From the IMG/VR virus record IMGVR_UViG_3300010370_000192, positions 1 through 27,285 of that record: a DNA stretch of 27,285 nt; one strand, written 5' to 3'. Position 1 is the first letter of the stretch; the number at the start of each line of letters is the position of its first letter. The notes beneath the pieces are model-generated. The model was not told the origin of the DNA, searched no databases, and saw only the letters and a program-made list of their open reading frames with translations. Of the stretch, positions 1 through 8,004 are shown in pieces. Origin of the DNA: a virus. A program made the translations under genes and the position numbers.

Positions 1-59
1 TTAAAACTTTCTTTATCTATAACTTCTTCTTTTAAAATGTTTTTGATTAAATTTTTCAT
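1..59 (-). CDS. Partial CDS, N-terminus only (runs off the left edge)
   Basis: An ATG at 59-57 on the minus strand opens a frame reading MKNLIKNILKEEVIDKESF with no stop before the window edge, so only 19 residues are visible. It starts one base after the stop codon of the 129-residue gene upstream, which fits the tight packing of the leftward operon. The short basic/amphipathic start (MKNLIKNILKEE) is all that can be described; no function can be assigned. Confidence 0.5.
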   Translation of the reverse strand, partial: MKNLIKNILKEEVIDKESF

Positions 60-60
60 A

Positions 61-450
61 TTAACATACAATTTTGGCTTTTGTAAAACTATCTAATACA
101 TTGACGTATAGGTCTTCTCTTATTGGAACGATTAAACTTTCACCGTTATCTAAAAAATCAACTCTAAATTCTGCTTTAAAAGAACCCGCTAAATTAACAT
201 CTTTAGTATCAAATTGGTATCCTAAATAATACTCACCATCTTCTTTACAGATTTCTTTATCTACTGGTAAAAGTAAACCTGCTTTATTAAAAACTTTGTA
301 ATTACCTTTTTCATCTATCATACTAAAAGTAATTGCCGCATTCTCTAAACGGTCATAGATTTGACGGTATTGTGTACGTCCATCATTAACCAATTTTAAT
401 TTTAAAATCGGAAGAGTACTGTTTTTACGAATAAAGAAATTTTGTGCCAT
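61..450 (-). CDS. Small virion-associated protein, possibly BppU N-terminal-like domain
   Basis: This 129-residue protein has no signal peptide or membrane segment. It is predicted to be mostly beta: an opening run (NSTLPILKLKLVNDG), then ITFSMIDEKGNYKVFN, a charged central loop and EFRVDFLDNGESLIVPI. The order 'ligand-type opening, short ITFSM strand, GEYYLGYQF, F-x-A-E-F-x-V' resembles the Ig-like N-terminal domain of BppU/DUF2479 baseplate and fibre-attachment proteins. That match is recognised by eye and is tentative. It is the second-to-last gene visible in the leftward adhesin operon, downstream of the LamG protein, which suggests a role as an adaptor or baseplate/fibre accessory. Its start lies 8 nt after a GATATTTAT element that begins just after the stop codon of the LamG gene. 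Confidence 0.6.
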   Translation of the reverse strand: MAQNFFIRKNSTLPILKLKLVNDGRTQYRQIYDRLENAAITFSMIDEKGNYKVFNKAGLLLPVDKEICKEDGEYYLGYQFDTKDVNLAGSFKAEFRVDFLDNGESLIVPIREDLYVNVLDSFTKAKIVC

Positions 451-458
451 CTTAATTA

Positions 459-467
459 ATAAATATC
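459..467 (-). promoter_or_regulatory. GATATTTAT element upstream of the BppU-like gene
   Basis: Read on the minus strand the element is GATATTTAT, followed by 8 nt (TAATTAAG) and the ATG at 450. The same 9-mer with the same 8-nt spacing precedes the 1212-residue fibre gene on the other strand. It may be a phage promoter or a start-site element; only the recurrence is visible. Confidence 0.35.
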
Positions 468-468
468 A

Positions 469-2253
469 CTAACAAGGTATTATGATGTAAGGTGGTAACG
501 GACTTTTACAACTACCACAATTATTATTGCCTGGCTGTACAATTTGTGCCCCACCAAAGGTATTATCTTTACAATATCTACGACAATCAACAAAAAAATT
601 ATTTCTAACTTCTAAAACATTTAAAGCTTTTTCATAGAAACGTAGTTGTGAAAGTTCACCTTCAAATGTACCAGCAAAATATTTTTCAATATCCATATTT
701 TTATCCGCTGGGTCAGGACCACCAAAAGTCTGACTTTCAGTTAAACCTTGTGTACCACCACCCCAACTCATATTAAAAGGAACTCCAATTTGTTTGGCAC
801 TCCATTCATCTAAAGCTCGTAATTGTAAACCAATAAAATCATGGACTTTATATTTTGCAAGACCATTAACCCAAAAAGTTAAAGTTCCTGACGGTAGACC
901 GTATTTAGAACCGCCTTCAACATATGTTACCACAATATGTGTCCAAGTATTTCCTGTTGGCATTACATTTGCGTCAGAATACCCTTCTTCCATTACAGTA
1001 CCAGTGATTAAGAATTTATTGTTGTAACAATCACCAGTGACTGTCATTTTACGATAACCAATACGACCATCGTTTGTGATTCTAAATCCTAAAGCATTTT
1101 CTGATAATTGGTCACAATAGTTATAACTATAACCTGTAACCACAGAATTTAATGCTGGTGTATTACAAATACTACAACAAGCGGCTATTTGACTACTACC
1201 CTGTGAAAACCAATTTTGACCTCCAGATATATAACTTGGGTCAACGTACCCTGGTGTTGTAGTACCACAAACATCACACGATATTGTACAACTGCAGTCA
1301 CAACCAAAATTAGAACCTCTGGTAAACCAAGTAACCCCACCATTAGGTTCAGATACTTCATCTGCATACTCTAAAGAAGCAGTACGTTGTAAAGGAATAC
1401 CTGTACTTGTGGTATAACCTGTTTCACCTGAAAAATTATTCCAAAATTTGTTTTCAGCTCTTGTACCGATATAAAAGAAGAAATTACTATTTCCTGTAAA
1501 AACAGTATTTAAAGTTAAAGCTGATGTATTTCCTGATGTACAATAAGAATTATCCCATTTAATCCAAGTTTCCATTGACCATCCATTTGGAAACTCTGTT
1601 GGCATTACTTGCCATTTAGTATATCCAGAAACTGAAGTTAAAGTATAACCACTTCCACAACAAGAATTATCATCTAATTTATTAACAGGTGATGGTCTAT
1701 CGTCGTCTAGTTTAAAAAACCCTTGATAAAATCCACCATTTAAACAAATGGTATTACCCACAGGACAACCACCAATTGCTTCTACATTATAATGTGTTTC
1801 ATATGGATAACTATAAATTCCTGGACCGACAGTACAACCAGATTCTGGTGTGTACGTTATGGTATATCCTGTAACTGCGTATAAAACTAATTTAGTACTA
1901 GCTGACGTTATAACTAAAGTTTTTCCTGTTAAACAGTCAGTTCTGCCATTATCAACACCCGTTAAACCCCAATCATTTAATGTAAATCCACTGGAAGGAG
2001 TCAAGGTATAACCTGACCATTGTACCAAAGAAGTCAAGTCATAACTTGACGTTGTGGTACCACTATTATTAATATCAAACCATGCAACTAAGCCGTCAGT
2101 TATAATATTACGACCACAACTATCTTTACAATTAAGTACATAAGGAATAAAATCTCCAGTTTTATCGTTAGCAAGGTTAAAATCCCAATACTCACCATAA
2201 GCAATATTTATGGTTTCAAAATTTTTAAAGTAATAGTTGTTTTTTATATCCAT
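469..2253 (-). CDS. Cysteine-rich LamG/concanavalin-A-like lectin-type virion protein
   Basis: The 594-residue protein carries a LamG (jelly-roll) fold. Typical landmarks are GLVAWFDINNSG (about residues 54-65), the GWSMETWIKWD strand (about 224-234), TWTHIVVTY followed by GTLTFWVNGL, and the closing GTFEGELSQLRFYEKAL block (about 524-540). LamG domains in phage proteins usually bind glycans or decorate the virion. It is unusually rich in cysteine: about 24, including clusters near residues 198-199, around 317-330 and at the C-terminus (NNNCGSCKSP, ending IIPC). The N-terminal 50 residues have no recognised domain and could attach it to the virion. It follows the 710-residue fibre gene by 15 nt and precedes the BppU-like gene, in a leftward adhesin operon. 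Lectin or adhesin function is inferred from fold and context. Confidence 0.75.
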   Translation of the reverse strand: MDIKNNYYFKNFETINIAYGEYWDFNLANDKTGDFIPYVLNCKDSCGRNIITDGLVAWFDINNSGTTTSSYDLTSLVQWSGYTLTPSSGFTLNDWGLTGVDNGRTDCLTGKTLVITSASTKLVLYAVTGYTITYTPESGCTVGPGIYSYPYETHYNVEAIGGCPVGNTICLNGGFYQGFFKLDDDRPSPVNKLDDNSCCGSGYTLTSVSGYTKWQVMPTEFPNGWSMETWIKWDNSYCTSGNTSALTLNTVFTGNSNFFFYIGTRAENKFWNNFSGETGYTTSTGIPLQRTASLEYADEVSEPNGGVTWFTRGSNFGCDCSCTISCDVCGTTTPGYVDPSYISGGQNWFSQGSSQIAACCSICNTPALNSVVTGYSYNYCDQLSENALGFRITNDGRIGYRKMTVTGDCYNNKFLITGTVMEEGYSDANVMPTGNTWTHIVVTYVEGGSKYGLPSGTLTFWVNGLAKYKVHDFIGLQLRALDEWSAKQIGVPFNMSWGGGTQGLTESQTFGGPDPADKNMDIEKYFAGTFEGELSQLRFYEKALNVLEVRNNFFVDCRRYCKDNTFGGAQIVQPGNNNCGSCKSPLPPYIIIPC

Positions 2254-2261
2254 TTATTAAG

Positions 2262-2269
2262 ATAAGTAT
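2262..2269 (-). promoter_or_regulatory. ATACTTAT variant of the ATATTTAT element before the LamG gene
   Basis: On the minus strand ATACTTAT is followed by 8 nt (CTTAATAA) and the ATG at 2253. It differs by one base from the ATATTTAT core seen upstream of other genes and keeps the 8-nt spacing. Confidence 0.25.
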
Positions 2270-4401
2270 TATGGGACATTATTGGTGATTCTTAAGTAAT
2301 CCATTTTAAGTATTACGTATATATTAGAAACAAAAGTATCTACTAAAGTAAAACTAGCGGTTAAACCTTGATTATTGTTACCACTAATTTGTAATTTACT
2401 GTTAAGAAAATAGTTGTCAGATCTACCACTAAGTGGTGAAAAAGTGGTGCCATCATCAAATCCTATAAAATTAATACTAAGTCCTGATACAATACCTAAT
2501 GCTTGACTTTCATATGCGGCAGCTTTACCGTCTGTCGAAAAAGCGGTACCATATAAATTAAATTTGTAAGCAAAACCGTCCTCAAGATAGAAAGCAGTCA
2601 CACCATTTGGTACATCCAAATATAAATCAGTTATGGCATTAGTGGTTATTTCATTAAAATAGGTTACTGTACCATATTGACCGTAATCACCAGCGGAACT
2701 TCTTGCATACTCACCAAAAGTGTAAACTTTAGATTTATACCCTGTTGACATACCATACTGTGCGTTAACTTGATTATCGTAACCTGTTGCAAATGAATGT
2801 GGTTGTGTAACATCATTTGATTCACCAATAGCTATTGAATAATTATCATTAACCGTATTACCTCTACCTAATGCAATTGAATTATTACCGGTCGTTACAA
2901 TGTTACTGTTACCTAAAGCAATACATTCAGTACCTGATACGGTATTACTACTACCAAAAGCAAAACTAGTATTACTAACTTCTTGGTCTGCCGAACCAGC
3001 AGATATATTAGAAACGATATTTACTTTTGCATTTGCAGTACATTCTCTGATATTATAAACATAAAAATCTGAAATACAATTTCCGTCGGTATTACCAGTA
3101 AAACCCCCTAATGTTGAGGCTTCTCTATAACCTATTGTACCAGTAACACTGTCTCTAATTAAAACTTGTGTTGCAGTATCATCATTCGTTGGTATTGTGT
3201 CTATTATCAAATTAGGGACGTAAACAGTATCACTAGTGTAACCAGTTATGTTTTGACCCCCTAAAACAACTGACCTATCACCAACAACAACAGAATTCGT
3301 TGAGTGTATAAAAGAAGAATCACCAATACTTTTTGATCCATAACCTGAAGCAAATGAATAATTACCTATTGTTTCAGTTAAAGTACCTTGTACATGTGAA
3401 ATATAACCTAAAGCTTTAGTGTTTTCACCTTCTGCATTTGAAAAGGCTCCTACAGCTCTATTATTACTACCTTTTACATTAGAACCAGTACCAAAAGCAA
3501 TGTTACCACTACCTTCAGCATGTGAACCCTCACCCCCCATTATTTTATCCGCTCCAGAAGCTTGTGGGTATTCTATTGGTGATATAATAGTTGCTCCACT
3601 AAAATTAGAGTCTACAACTGTTATTATTGTGTATGTACCGTCCCAAGAAACGTTACTTATTGTTTGGTAACTTAAACCATCGTAATATGGGGCTACTGCT
3701 GGACCGTAAGCTAAAATATAATTTGATGTTGTAAATTGTAAACTTACGTCACTATATGCTGAGTCTAAAGTAATTACACCACCTGTTGATGTTATTGCAC
3801 TATATCCGTAAACACCAGCAAAAGAAGAAGCACCTTCAGCATGTGAATAATTACCTAATGCTTGAGATTCAAAACCCTCAGCATGTGAACCCAAACTTTT
3901 TGTTCTCGTTAAAATACCTTCAGTATGTGAGTAGTTACCAGTAGATATAGTTCCACCACCTTCAGCATGTGAACCTAAGCCCTCACTAGTAGTGTAGTTT
4001 GTAACAGCAAATTTGTCAACATAACTACCACCTTGAGCATGTGAATAATTTCCAGAAGTTATTACAGATTCACCAAAAGCAAAACTTGTCAACCCAGTTG
4101 ATATAGATCCAATACTCTGAATTGAATCGTGTACGGTTATTGGTGAACATCCGTGTAGATTACTTATATATAAATCATTAATACAAGAAGCTGAAGTGTT
4201 TCCTGTAAAAACAGAAGAAGATGTACCACCTGTACTACTAGGTAAATTTACACTGTAATTAGTGCCATCTTGTTTATTCAGATAAAGTATATTACCAGAA
4301 ACAGTTGCTCCAGTAATATCTCTATTATTTAAAAAAGTAAAATTACTATCTAATTGTGGTTGTGTTAGAGGGTTTCCTGAATTTCTTAAATTTAATGACA
4401 T
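2269..4401 (-). CDS. Tail fibre/adhesin with YadA-head (SHAEG) repeats
   Basis: The 710-residue beta-rich fibre protein has these parts in order. There is an N-terminal stretch (1-66) and a C-x11-C module (Cys73, Cys85) reading NLHGCSPITVHDSIQS. A long YadA-head left-handed beta-roll array follows, with GNYSHAEG/GSHAEG units (nt 3256-4087), ending in SVVLGG and a VYVPNL linker. A second C-x11-C module (NIRECTAN) precedes a second YadA block of SIALGRGNTV-type units (nt 2671-2967). The C-terminal domain begins around GQYGTVTYFNEITTNAITDLYLDV and includes FAYKFNLYGTAFSTDGKAAAYE, a layout common at the tips of phage fibres with YadA-type shafts. Such arrays form trimeric stalks. About 60 residues (SSFAGVYGYSAIT onward) interrupt the SHAEG array and may form a loop. 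It lies 11 nt after the 803-residue fibre gene. Confidence 0.82.
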   Translation of the reverse strand: MSLNLRNSGNPLTQPQLDSNFTFLNNRDITGATVSGNILYLNKQDGTNYSVNLPSSTGGTSSSVFTGNTSASCINDLYISNLHGCSPITVHDSIQSIGSISTGLTSFAFGESVITSGNYSHAQGGSYVDKFAVTNYTTSEGLGSHAEGGGTISTGNYSHTEGILTRTKSLGSHAEGFESQALGNYSHAEGASSFAGVYGYSAITSTGGVITLDSAYSDVSLQFTTSNYILAYGPAVAPYYDGLSYQTISNVSWDGTYTIITVVDSNFSGATIISPIEYPQASGADKIMGGEGSHAEGSGNIAFGTGSNVKGSNNRAVGAFSNAEGENTKALGYISHVQGTLTETIGNYSFASGYGSKSIGDSSFIHSTNSVVVGDRSVVLGGQNITGYTSDTVYVPNLIIDTIPTNDDTATQVLIRDSVTGTIGYREASTLGGFTGNTDGNCISDFYVYNIRECTANAKVNIVSNISAGSADQEVSNTSFAFGSSNTVSGTECIALGNSNIVTTGNNSIALGRGNTVNDNYSIAIGESNDVTQPHSFATGYDNQVNAQYGMSTGYKSKVYTFGEYARSSAGDYGQYGTVTYFNEITTNAITDLYLDVPNGVTAFYLEDGFAYKFNLYGTAFSTDGKAAAYESQALGIVSGLSINFIGFDDGTTFSPLSGRSDNYFLNSKLQISGNNNQGLTASFTLVDTFVSNIYVILKMDYLRITNNVP
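2671..2967 (-). repeat. YadA-head repeat block 2 of the 710-aa fibre
   Basis: These are protein-level repeats of about 14-15 residues with an S-x-A-[FLI]-G core (SFAFGSSNTV, CIALGNSNIV, SIALGRGNTV, SIAIGESNDV, SFATGYDNQV). They match the left-handed beta-roll repeat of YadA-like heads. Confidence 0.7.
3256..4087 (-). repeat. SHAEG (YadA-head) repeat array of the 710-aa fibre
   Basis: The array is made of recurring S-H-A-[EQ]-G units at about 14-16 residues, broken by one longer non-repeat insert and ending in SVVLGG. At the DNA level units are degenerate, so they are selected as protein repeats. Confidence 0.75.
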
Positions 4402-4412
4402 TTTATATTTAT

Positions 4413-6824
4413 TTACATTATTCTTGTTATTGAAAATCTAACACCGTCACCCGTAACAACAGCTGAACCATCATAATTTCTATCTGTTTTGTTTAAAGCT
4501 TTTACCCTAAATGTTGAACCGGAGCCAACATATACTACTGTACTAATACTAATATCTATTTGATTAGTTCTTGGTGCATTTGCACCATATAATTCATATA
4601 CATATTGTGCAGTATTTGGGTCAGGTATAACCACCTGATAATCACCAACATAAATATCTGTCGCATTATTCGGACATATACCCAAACCAAATTCACCAGT
4701 ACCAGATAGTGACCAAGCTGTAGATGTACTAGTGTCAGGTTTTAAATGTATCCAAGCATTTAACATTAATGTCGCATTAACAGTTGAAGTAAATAAACCC
4801 GTTGTGTTATCGTAAGTACCAAAATTAGTTACTACTGTTGGTCCAGATTGTGAAACATTATTAACGTATATTGCAGTATAACCTGTGATTACTTGACCTT
4901 GTGGGATACCTTTTATTGTATCGACATTTGGGCCAACACCTGCTATTGGTATAGCTGGTGGGTTCATAGACATTACAATATTTTCTAACCCAAAAGGACG
5001 ACTTTCTACAACCCCAGTTGTTGTATTTCTAACTAAAGCTTGTGTACTTGTACTCGCAGTTACCGTCATTTGGGTTAAGGTTAATGTATCTGCGGATAAC
5101 CCATTTGTAACAGTTAAACCTGTAAGTCTGTTTATATTAACACTTAAATCTGGTAACCCTTGATTTCGACTAATTGTTAATCTATTTGCGTTGTTATAGG
5201 TGAACCCAGTAACAAAGGTATCAACATAACCTGTTAAAGAATATAAATTAGTAAATTCAATATTACCTGTACTAGAATTCCTGGAAAGTATTTGTGTATT
5301 ACTATCATTATTTGTTGGTGTTGAATTTATGTTTAAATTTGAAACGTAAACATAATCATTAGCTGTTCCGTTTATATCACTACCACCTAAAACAACCGAT
5401 CTATTACCTGAAACTGTTGAGTTACTTGAGTGTACAAAAGATGCGATACCAGATGCGGTTGACCCTGAACCTGATGCGAATGAATAGATACCAGACGCAA
5501 TAGTTCTAAAACCTTGTGAATGTGCCCCTGCTGTTGTTGCAGAAGTAGACAAACCTTCTGAGTGAGAATATAAACCAGAAGAAAGTGTCTGACTACCTTC
5601 TGCATGTGAACCAGTATTTGATGCAATACTTAATCTACCTTCAGCATGTGAATTACCACCAGAAGCAATTGTATCAACACCCTCTGCATGTGAATAAGTC
5701 CCAGATGCCGTACTAGAAGAACCTTCTGCATGTGAACCTTGACCACTAGCTAAAGTACTAACACCTTCTGCGTGAGCATAAGTACCACCGGCAGTTGAAG
5801 TTCCGTTACCTTGAGCCAGTGAAAAATTACCAGATGCTGTTACATTATTACCAAAAGCAAAAGAATAAGTACCAGCAGCAGTAGAACCACCAGCGACACT
5901 TTTAAGTGAACTTTGTATTGTTATCGGATTACTACATCCGTATAAATTTTGAACGTAAATATCAGTAATACAAGTTGCTAAAGTATTACCTGTAAATTGT
6001 ATACCACTTACACTTATTGAACCGTTTTGACGGTTAAGTGTTAGTGTACCAGTACTGTAATTATAAGTTCCACCAGTAACATAATTGTCAGTAAAACCAG
6101 TAAAATCACTTATAACAACAGACCCATTTTGACGATTTAAGGTTAAAACATTACCGGCAAAAGTTCCACCAGTAACATAGTAATCAGGAATCCCAGTCAA
6201 GTTAGCACCACTACCATAAAAGGTTGTTGCACTAACAGAACCAGTAGTATTTAAATTACCAACAATAGAGGTATTGCCGACAATTGAAGTTCCACTATTA
6301 ACCACCAAACTACCGTTAATTGTTAAACCTGTCATTGTATTGATGGTTGTAGTAAATGTACTGCCATCATTTAAAGTTAAAACTAAATTGTTGTTACTAT
6401 AATTTAATGAACTTACTGAAGTACCAGTTTGACCGACTTTAACAAAACCATTACTATCAATAACTAAAAGTCTATCATTATTAGTACCACCAGAAAGTGT
6501 TGGGTTTAATTGTAAAGCCCCGTCAACTTTTAAAATTCCAGATTGAACTAAAATTGTACCAGCGGAAGAAGGACATGCGACAATATTGTTAACATATAGA
6601 GGTGAAGTACAAGCTGATATCGACCAACTTAATCCACTAACAGGACCCCAAATAACAGTACCATCAAAATCTAAAGAAGTTGCAACTAAACCTGGTGCCG
6701 CATCTTTGTTAATTTTTAAGTAACCAGGATATCCAATATTAGTTGTACCTGATAATGTGATTGTATCACCTGTGTATTGGACTATTTGCCTGTCCTCAAA
6801 ATTGGGTCTTGTGTAGAATGGCAT
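4413..6824 (-). CDS. Tail fibre/adhesin with VTGGTY repeats, SHAEG repeats and C1q-like tip
   Basis: This 803-residue fibre reads as a shaft plus head. An N-terminal segment includes a C-x11-C module (Cys72, Cys84). A region with TGIPDYYVTGGTF and LTLNRQNGS units follows, like the repeats of the rightward 786-residue fibre. Then come a second C-x11-C module (NLYGCSNPIT) and a regular SHAEG/YadA-head array (nt 5382-5869) ending SVVLGG, YVSNLNINSTPTNN. The C-terminal ~140 residues look like a C1q/TNF-type jelly roll: GTYDNTTGLFTSTVNATLML, then GSGSTFRVKALNKTDRN, ending VRFSITRIM. Such heads commonly form the trimeric receptor-binding tip. The start is fixed by a one-base gap after the stop of the gp13-like gene, so the two are probably co-transcribed. 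Trimeric fibre function is inferred from family knowledge. Confidence 0.82.
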   Translation of the reverse strand: MPFYTRPNFEDRQIVQYTGDTITLSGTTNIGYPGYLKINKDAAPGLVATSLDFDGTVIWGPVSGLSWSISACTSPLYVNNIVACPSSAGTILVQSGILKVDGALQLNPTLSGGTNNDRLLVIDSNGFVKVGQTGTSVSSLNYSNNNLVLTLNDGSTFTTTINTMTGLTINGSLVVNSGTSIVGNTSIVGNLNTTGSVSATTFYGSGANLTGIPDYYVTGGTFAGNVLTLNRQNGSVVISDFTGFTDNYVTGGTYNYSTGTLTLNRQNGSISVSGIQFTGNTLATCITDIYVQNLYGCSNPITIQSSLKSVAGGSTAAGTYSFAFGNNVTASGNFSLAQGNGTSTAGGTYAHAEGVSTLASGQGSHAEGSSSTASGTYSHAEGVDTIASGGNSHAEGRLSIASNTGSHAEGSQTLSSGLYSHSEGLSTSATTAGAHSQGFRTIASGIYSFASGSGSTASGIASFVHSSNSTVSGNRSVVLGGSDINGTANDYVYVSNLNINSTPTNNDSNTQILSRNSSTGNIEFTNLYSLTGYVDTFVTGFTYNNANRLTISRNQGLPDLSVNINRLTGLTVTNGLSADTLTLTQMTVTASTSTQALVRNTTTGVVESRPFGLENIVMSMNPPAIPIAGVGPNVDTIKGIPQGQVITGYTAIYVNNVSQSGPTVVTNFGTYDNTTGLFTSTVNATLMLNAWIHLKPDTSTSTAWSLSGTGEFGLGICPNNATDIYVGDYQVVIPDPNTAQYVYELYGANAPRTNQIDISISTVVYVGSGSTFRVKALNKTDRNYDGSAVVTGDGVRFSITRIM
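5382..5869 (-). repeat. SHAEG (YadA-head) repeat array of the 803-aa fibre
   Basis: There are about ten units of 14-15 residues with S-H-[AS]-[EQ]-G cores (QGSHAEG, TYSHAEG, GNSHAEG, TGSHAEG, LYSHSEG and others), flanked by SFAFGNN at the start and SVVLGG at the end. This is the most regular of the SHAEG arrays in the window. Confidence 0.78.
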
Positions 6825-6825
6825 T

Positions 6826-7971
6826 TTATATAACGGTTATTCCTAAAGGTCTGTATTGTAACATTTTATTTAATTGTTCAGCTTCTGTTGCTTTTCTTGT
6901 CAACATATTGTCTGGACGTAATCTTTCCAATCTTTCATTAAGTCGAGTCATTAACCTTTCTTTATCTTCTTTTGATTCAGATAGTAAAGATTCATAATCC
7001 ATAGTAACTTCAGCATCAGCAACACCAAGAGTACCACCAAATTTACCACGAACTCTACCAAGAGTTTCTTTACATAAAGAAATAAAATAATCTCTGACCC
7101 ACTGTTTTGATGGTGTATTTAGTTCGGTAAAATTAACAACGTCAATTGGGACATCTGATGGTAATTTAACAATATCTTTATTTGAGTTTAAACAGCGTAA
7201 ACGATCTTCCGCTGAAGTTGTTTCATAATACCAATACCAAACTCGACTACCAGCAACATTAATTGAATTCCCACCAGCAAACCCACCACGACCAAAAGCC
7301 AAACGACTTCCTGGAGGTGGTGCTAAATGTAAAAATTTTGTACCATTTGGTCCTGCAGTAATCCAATAGATTAATTCTGAACTAACCAATCTTTGTTTTA
7401 GGTTATAATCTGAGTTTCTTAATACAATATCAAAAGCTGGTGCCAAATAAAAACCACCATAACCAAAACCACCACCTGCAGCACCATAAGGTAATTGAGC
7501 AACACCACCACCAAATCCGTAATCACCAAACCCATAGTTAGAATATAAAGCGTAATCAACTGTTGGTGGTTGGAAATAAAGAACTTCACTCACTTCACGA
7601 CCCGCAGGTATTTGATATACTTGTTGGTGGTCATTTAAAACAACATAATCTTGTTTTAATTCCCAAGGTCCTCTTGCTTGTAAACCTACAATTTTAGAAT
7701 ATGCATATGTAAAACTATCTTCATAGTCCTGACCTCTGGTTGTTAAAGCCTTTGTTAGGTCTGTTGTGTTTAAATTAATATTATCCAATGATGACCATTG
7801 TGCTTCGATTAACCATTCATTGATATACGCAGAATGATCCTCGATTGCAATTTCTAATAAAGTACAAAGTTGTTCATCAGATAATTCTATTTTTCTTAGA
7901 GGAGCTCCGAGTCGATGTCTAGCCTGTCTAAAAACTTTTTCTTTTTCTAGGTCATCTATTATTAATGTCAT
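6826..7971 (-). CDS. gp13: Neck protein, T4 gp13-like
   Basis: The 381-residue protein has the layout of T4-family gp13 head-completion/neck proteins. The N-terminal helical start contains LGAPLRKIELSDEQL and an amphipathic EIAIEDHSAYINEW helix (residues 21-53). A central beta region includes VLYFQPP and, later, YWITAGPNGTKFLHLAPPPG. The conserved C-terminal block is WVRDYFISLCKETLGRVRGK followed by FGG (291-313), then a helical DYESLLSESKEDKERL. In T4, gp13 joins the portal region to gp14 and closes the head. A Gly/Tyr-rich insertion (about residues 143-174) looks lineage-specific. Unusually, it is on the opposite strand from gp14 and gp15 and separated from them by a helicase gene. A GATATTTAT element lies 16 nt upstream of the start. 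The assignment rests on motif layout plus neighbouring gp14/gp15-like genes. Confidence 0.68.
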   Translation of the reverse strand: MTLIIDDLEKEKVFRQARHRLGAPLRKIELSDEQLCTLLEIAIEDHSAYINEWLIEAQWSSLDNINLNTTDLTKALTTRGQDYEDSFTYAYSKIVGLQARGPWELKQDYVVLNDHQQVYQIPAGREVSEVLYFQPPTVDYALYSNYGFGDYGFGGGVAQLPYGAAGGGFGYGGFYLAPAFDIVLRNSDYNLKQRLVSSELIYWITAGPNGTKFLHLAPPPGSRLAFGRGGFAGGNSINVAGSRVWYWYYETTSAEDRLRCLNSNKDIVKLPSDVPIDVVNFTELNTPSKQWVRDYFISLCKETLGRVRGKFGGTLGVADAEVTMDYESLLSESKEDKERLMTRLNERLERLRPDNMLTRKATEAEQLNKMLQYRPLGITVI

Positions 7972-7987
7972 CTTAGGTTTTTAATAG

Positions 7988-7996
7988 ATAAATATC
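7988..7996 (-). promoter_or_regulatory. GATATTTAT element upstream of the gp13-like gene
   Basis: This exact GATATTTAT on the minus strand lies in the 33-nt gap between the helicase stop and the neck-protein start, 16 nt from the ATG. It is a candidate promoter for the gp13-fibre operon. Confidence 0.35.
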
Positions 7997-8004
7997 CATT
8001 ACTT

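Noticed and set aside
5382-5869. Regularly spaced repeats that could be mistaken for a CRISPR array
   Set aside because: They are in-frame, degenerate SHAEG protein repeats within a fibre gene, without identical repeats or unique spacers.
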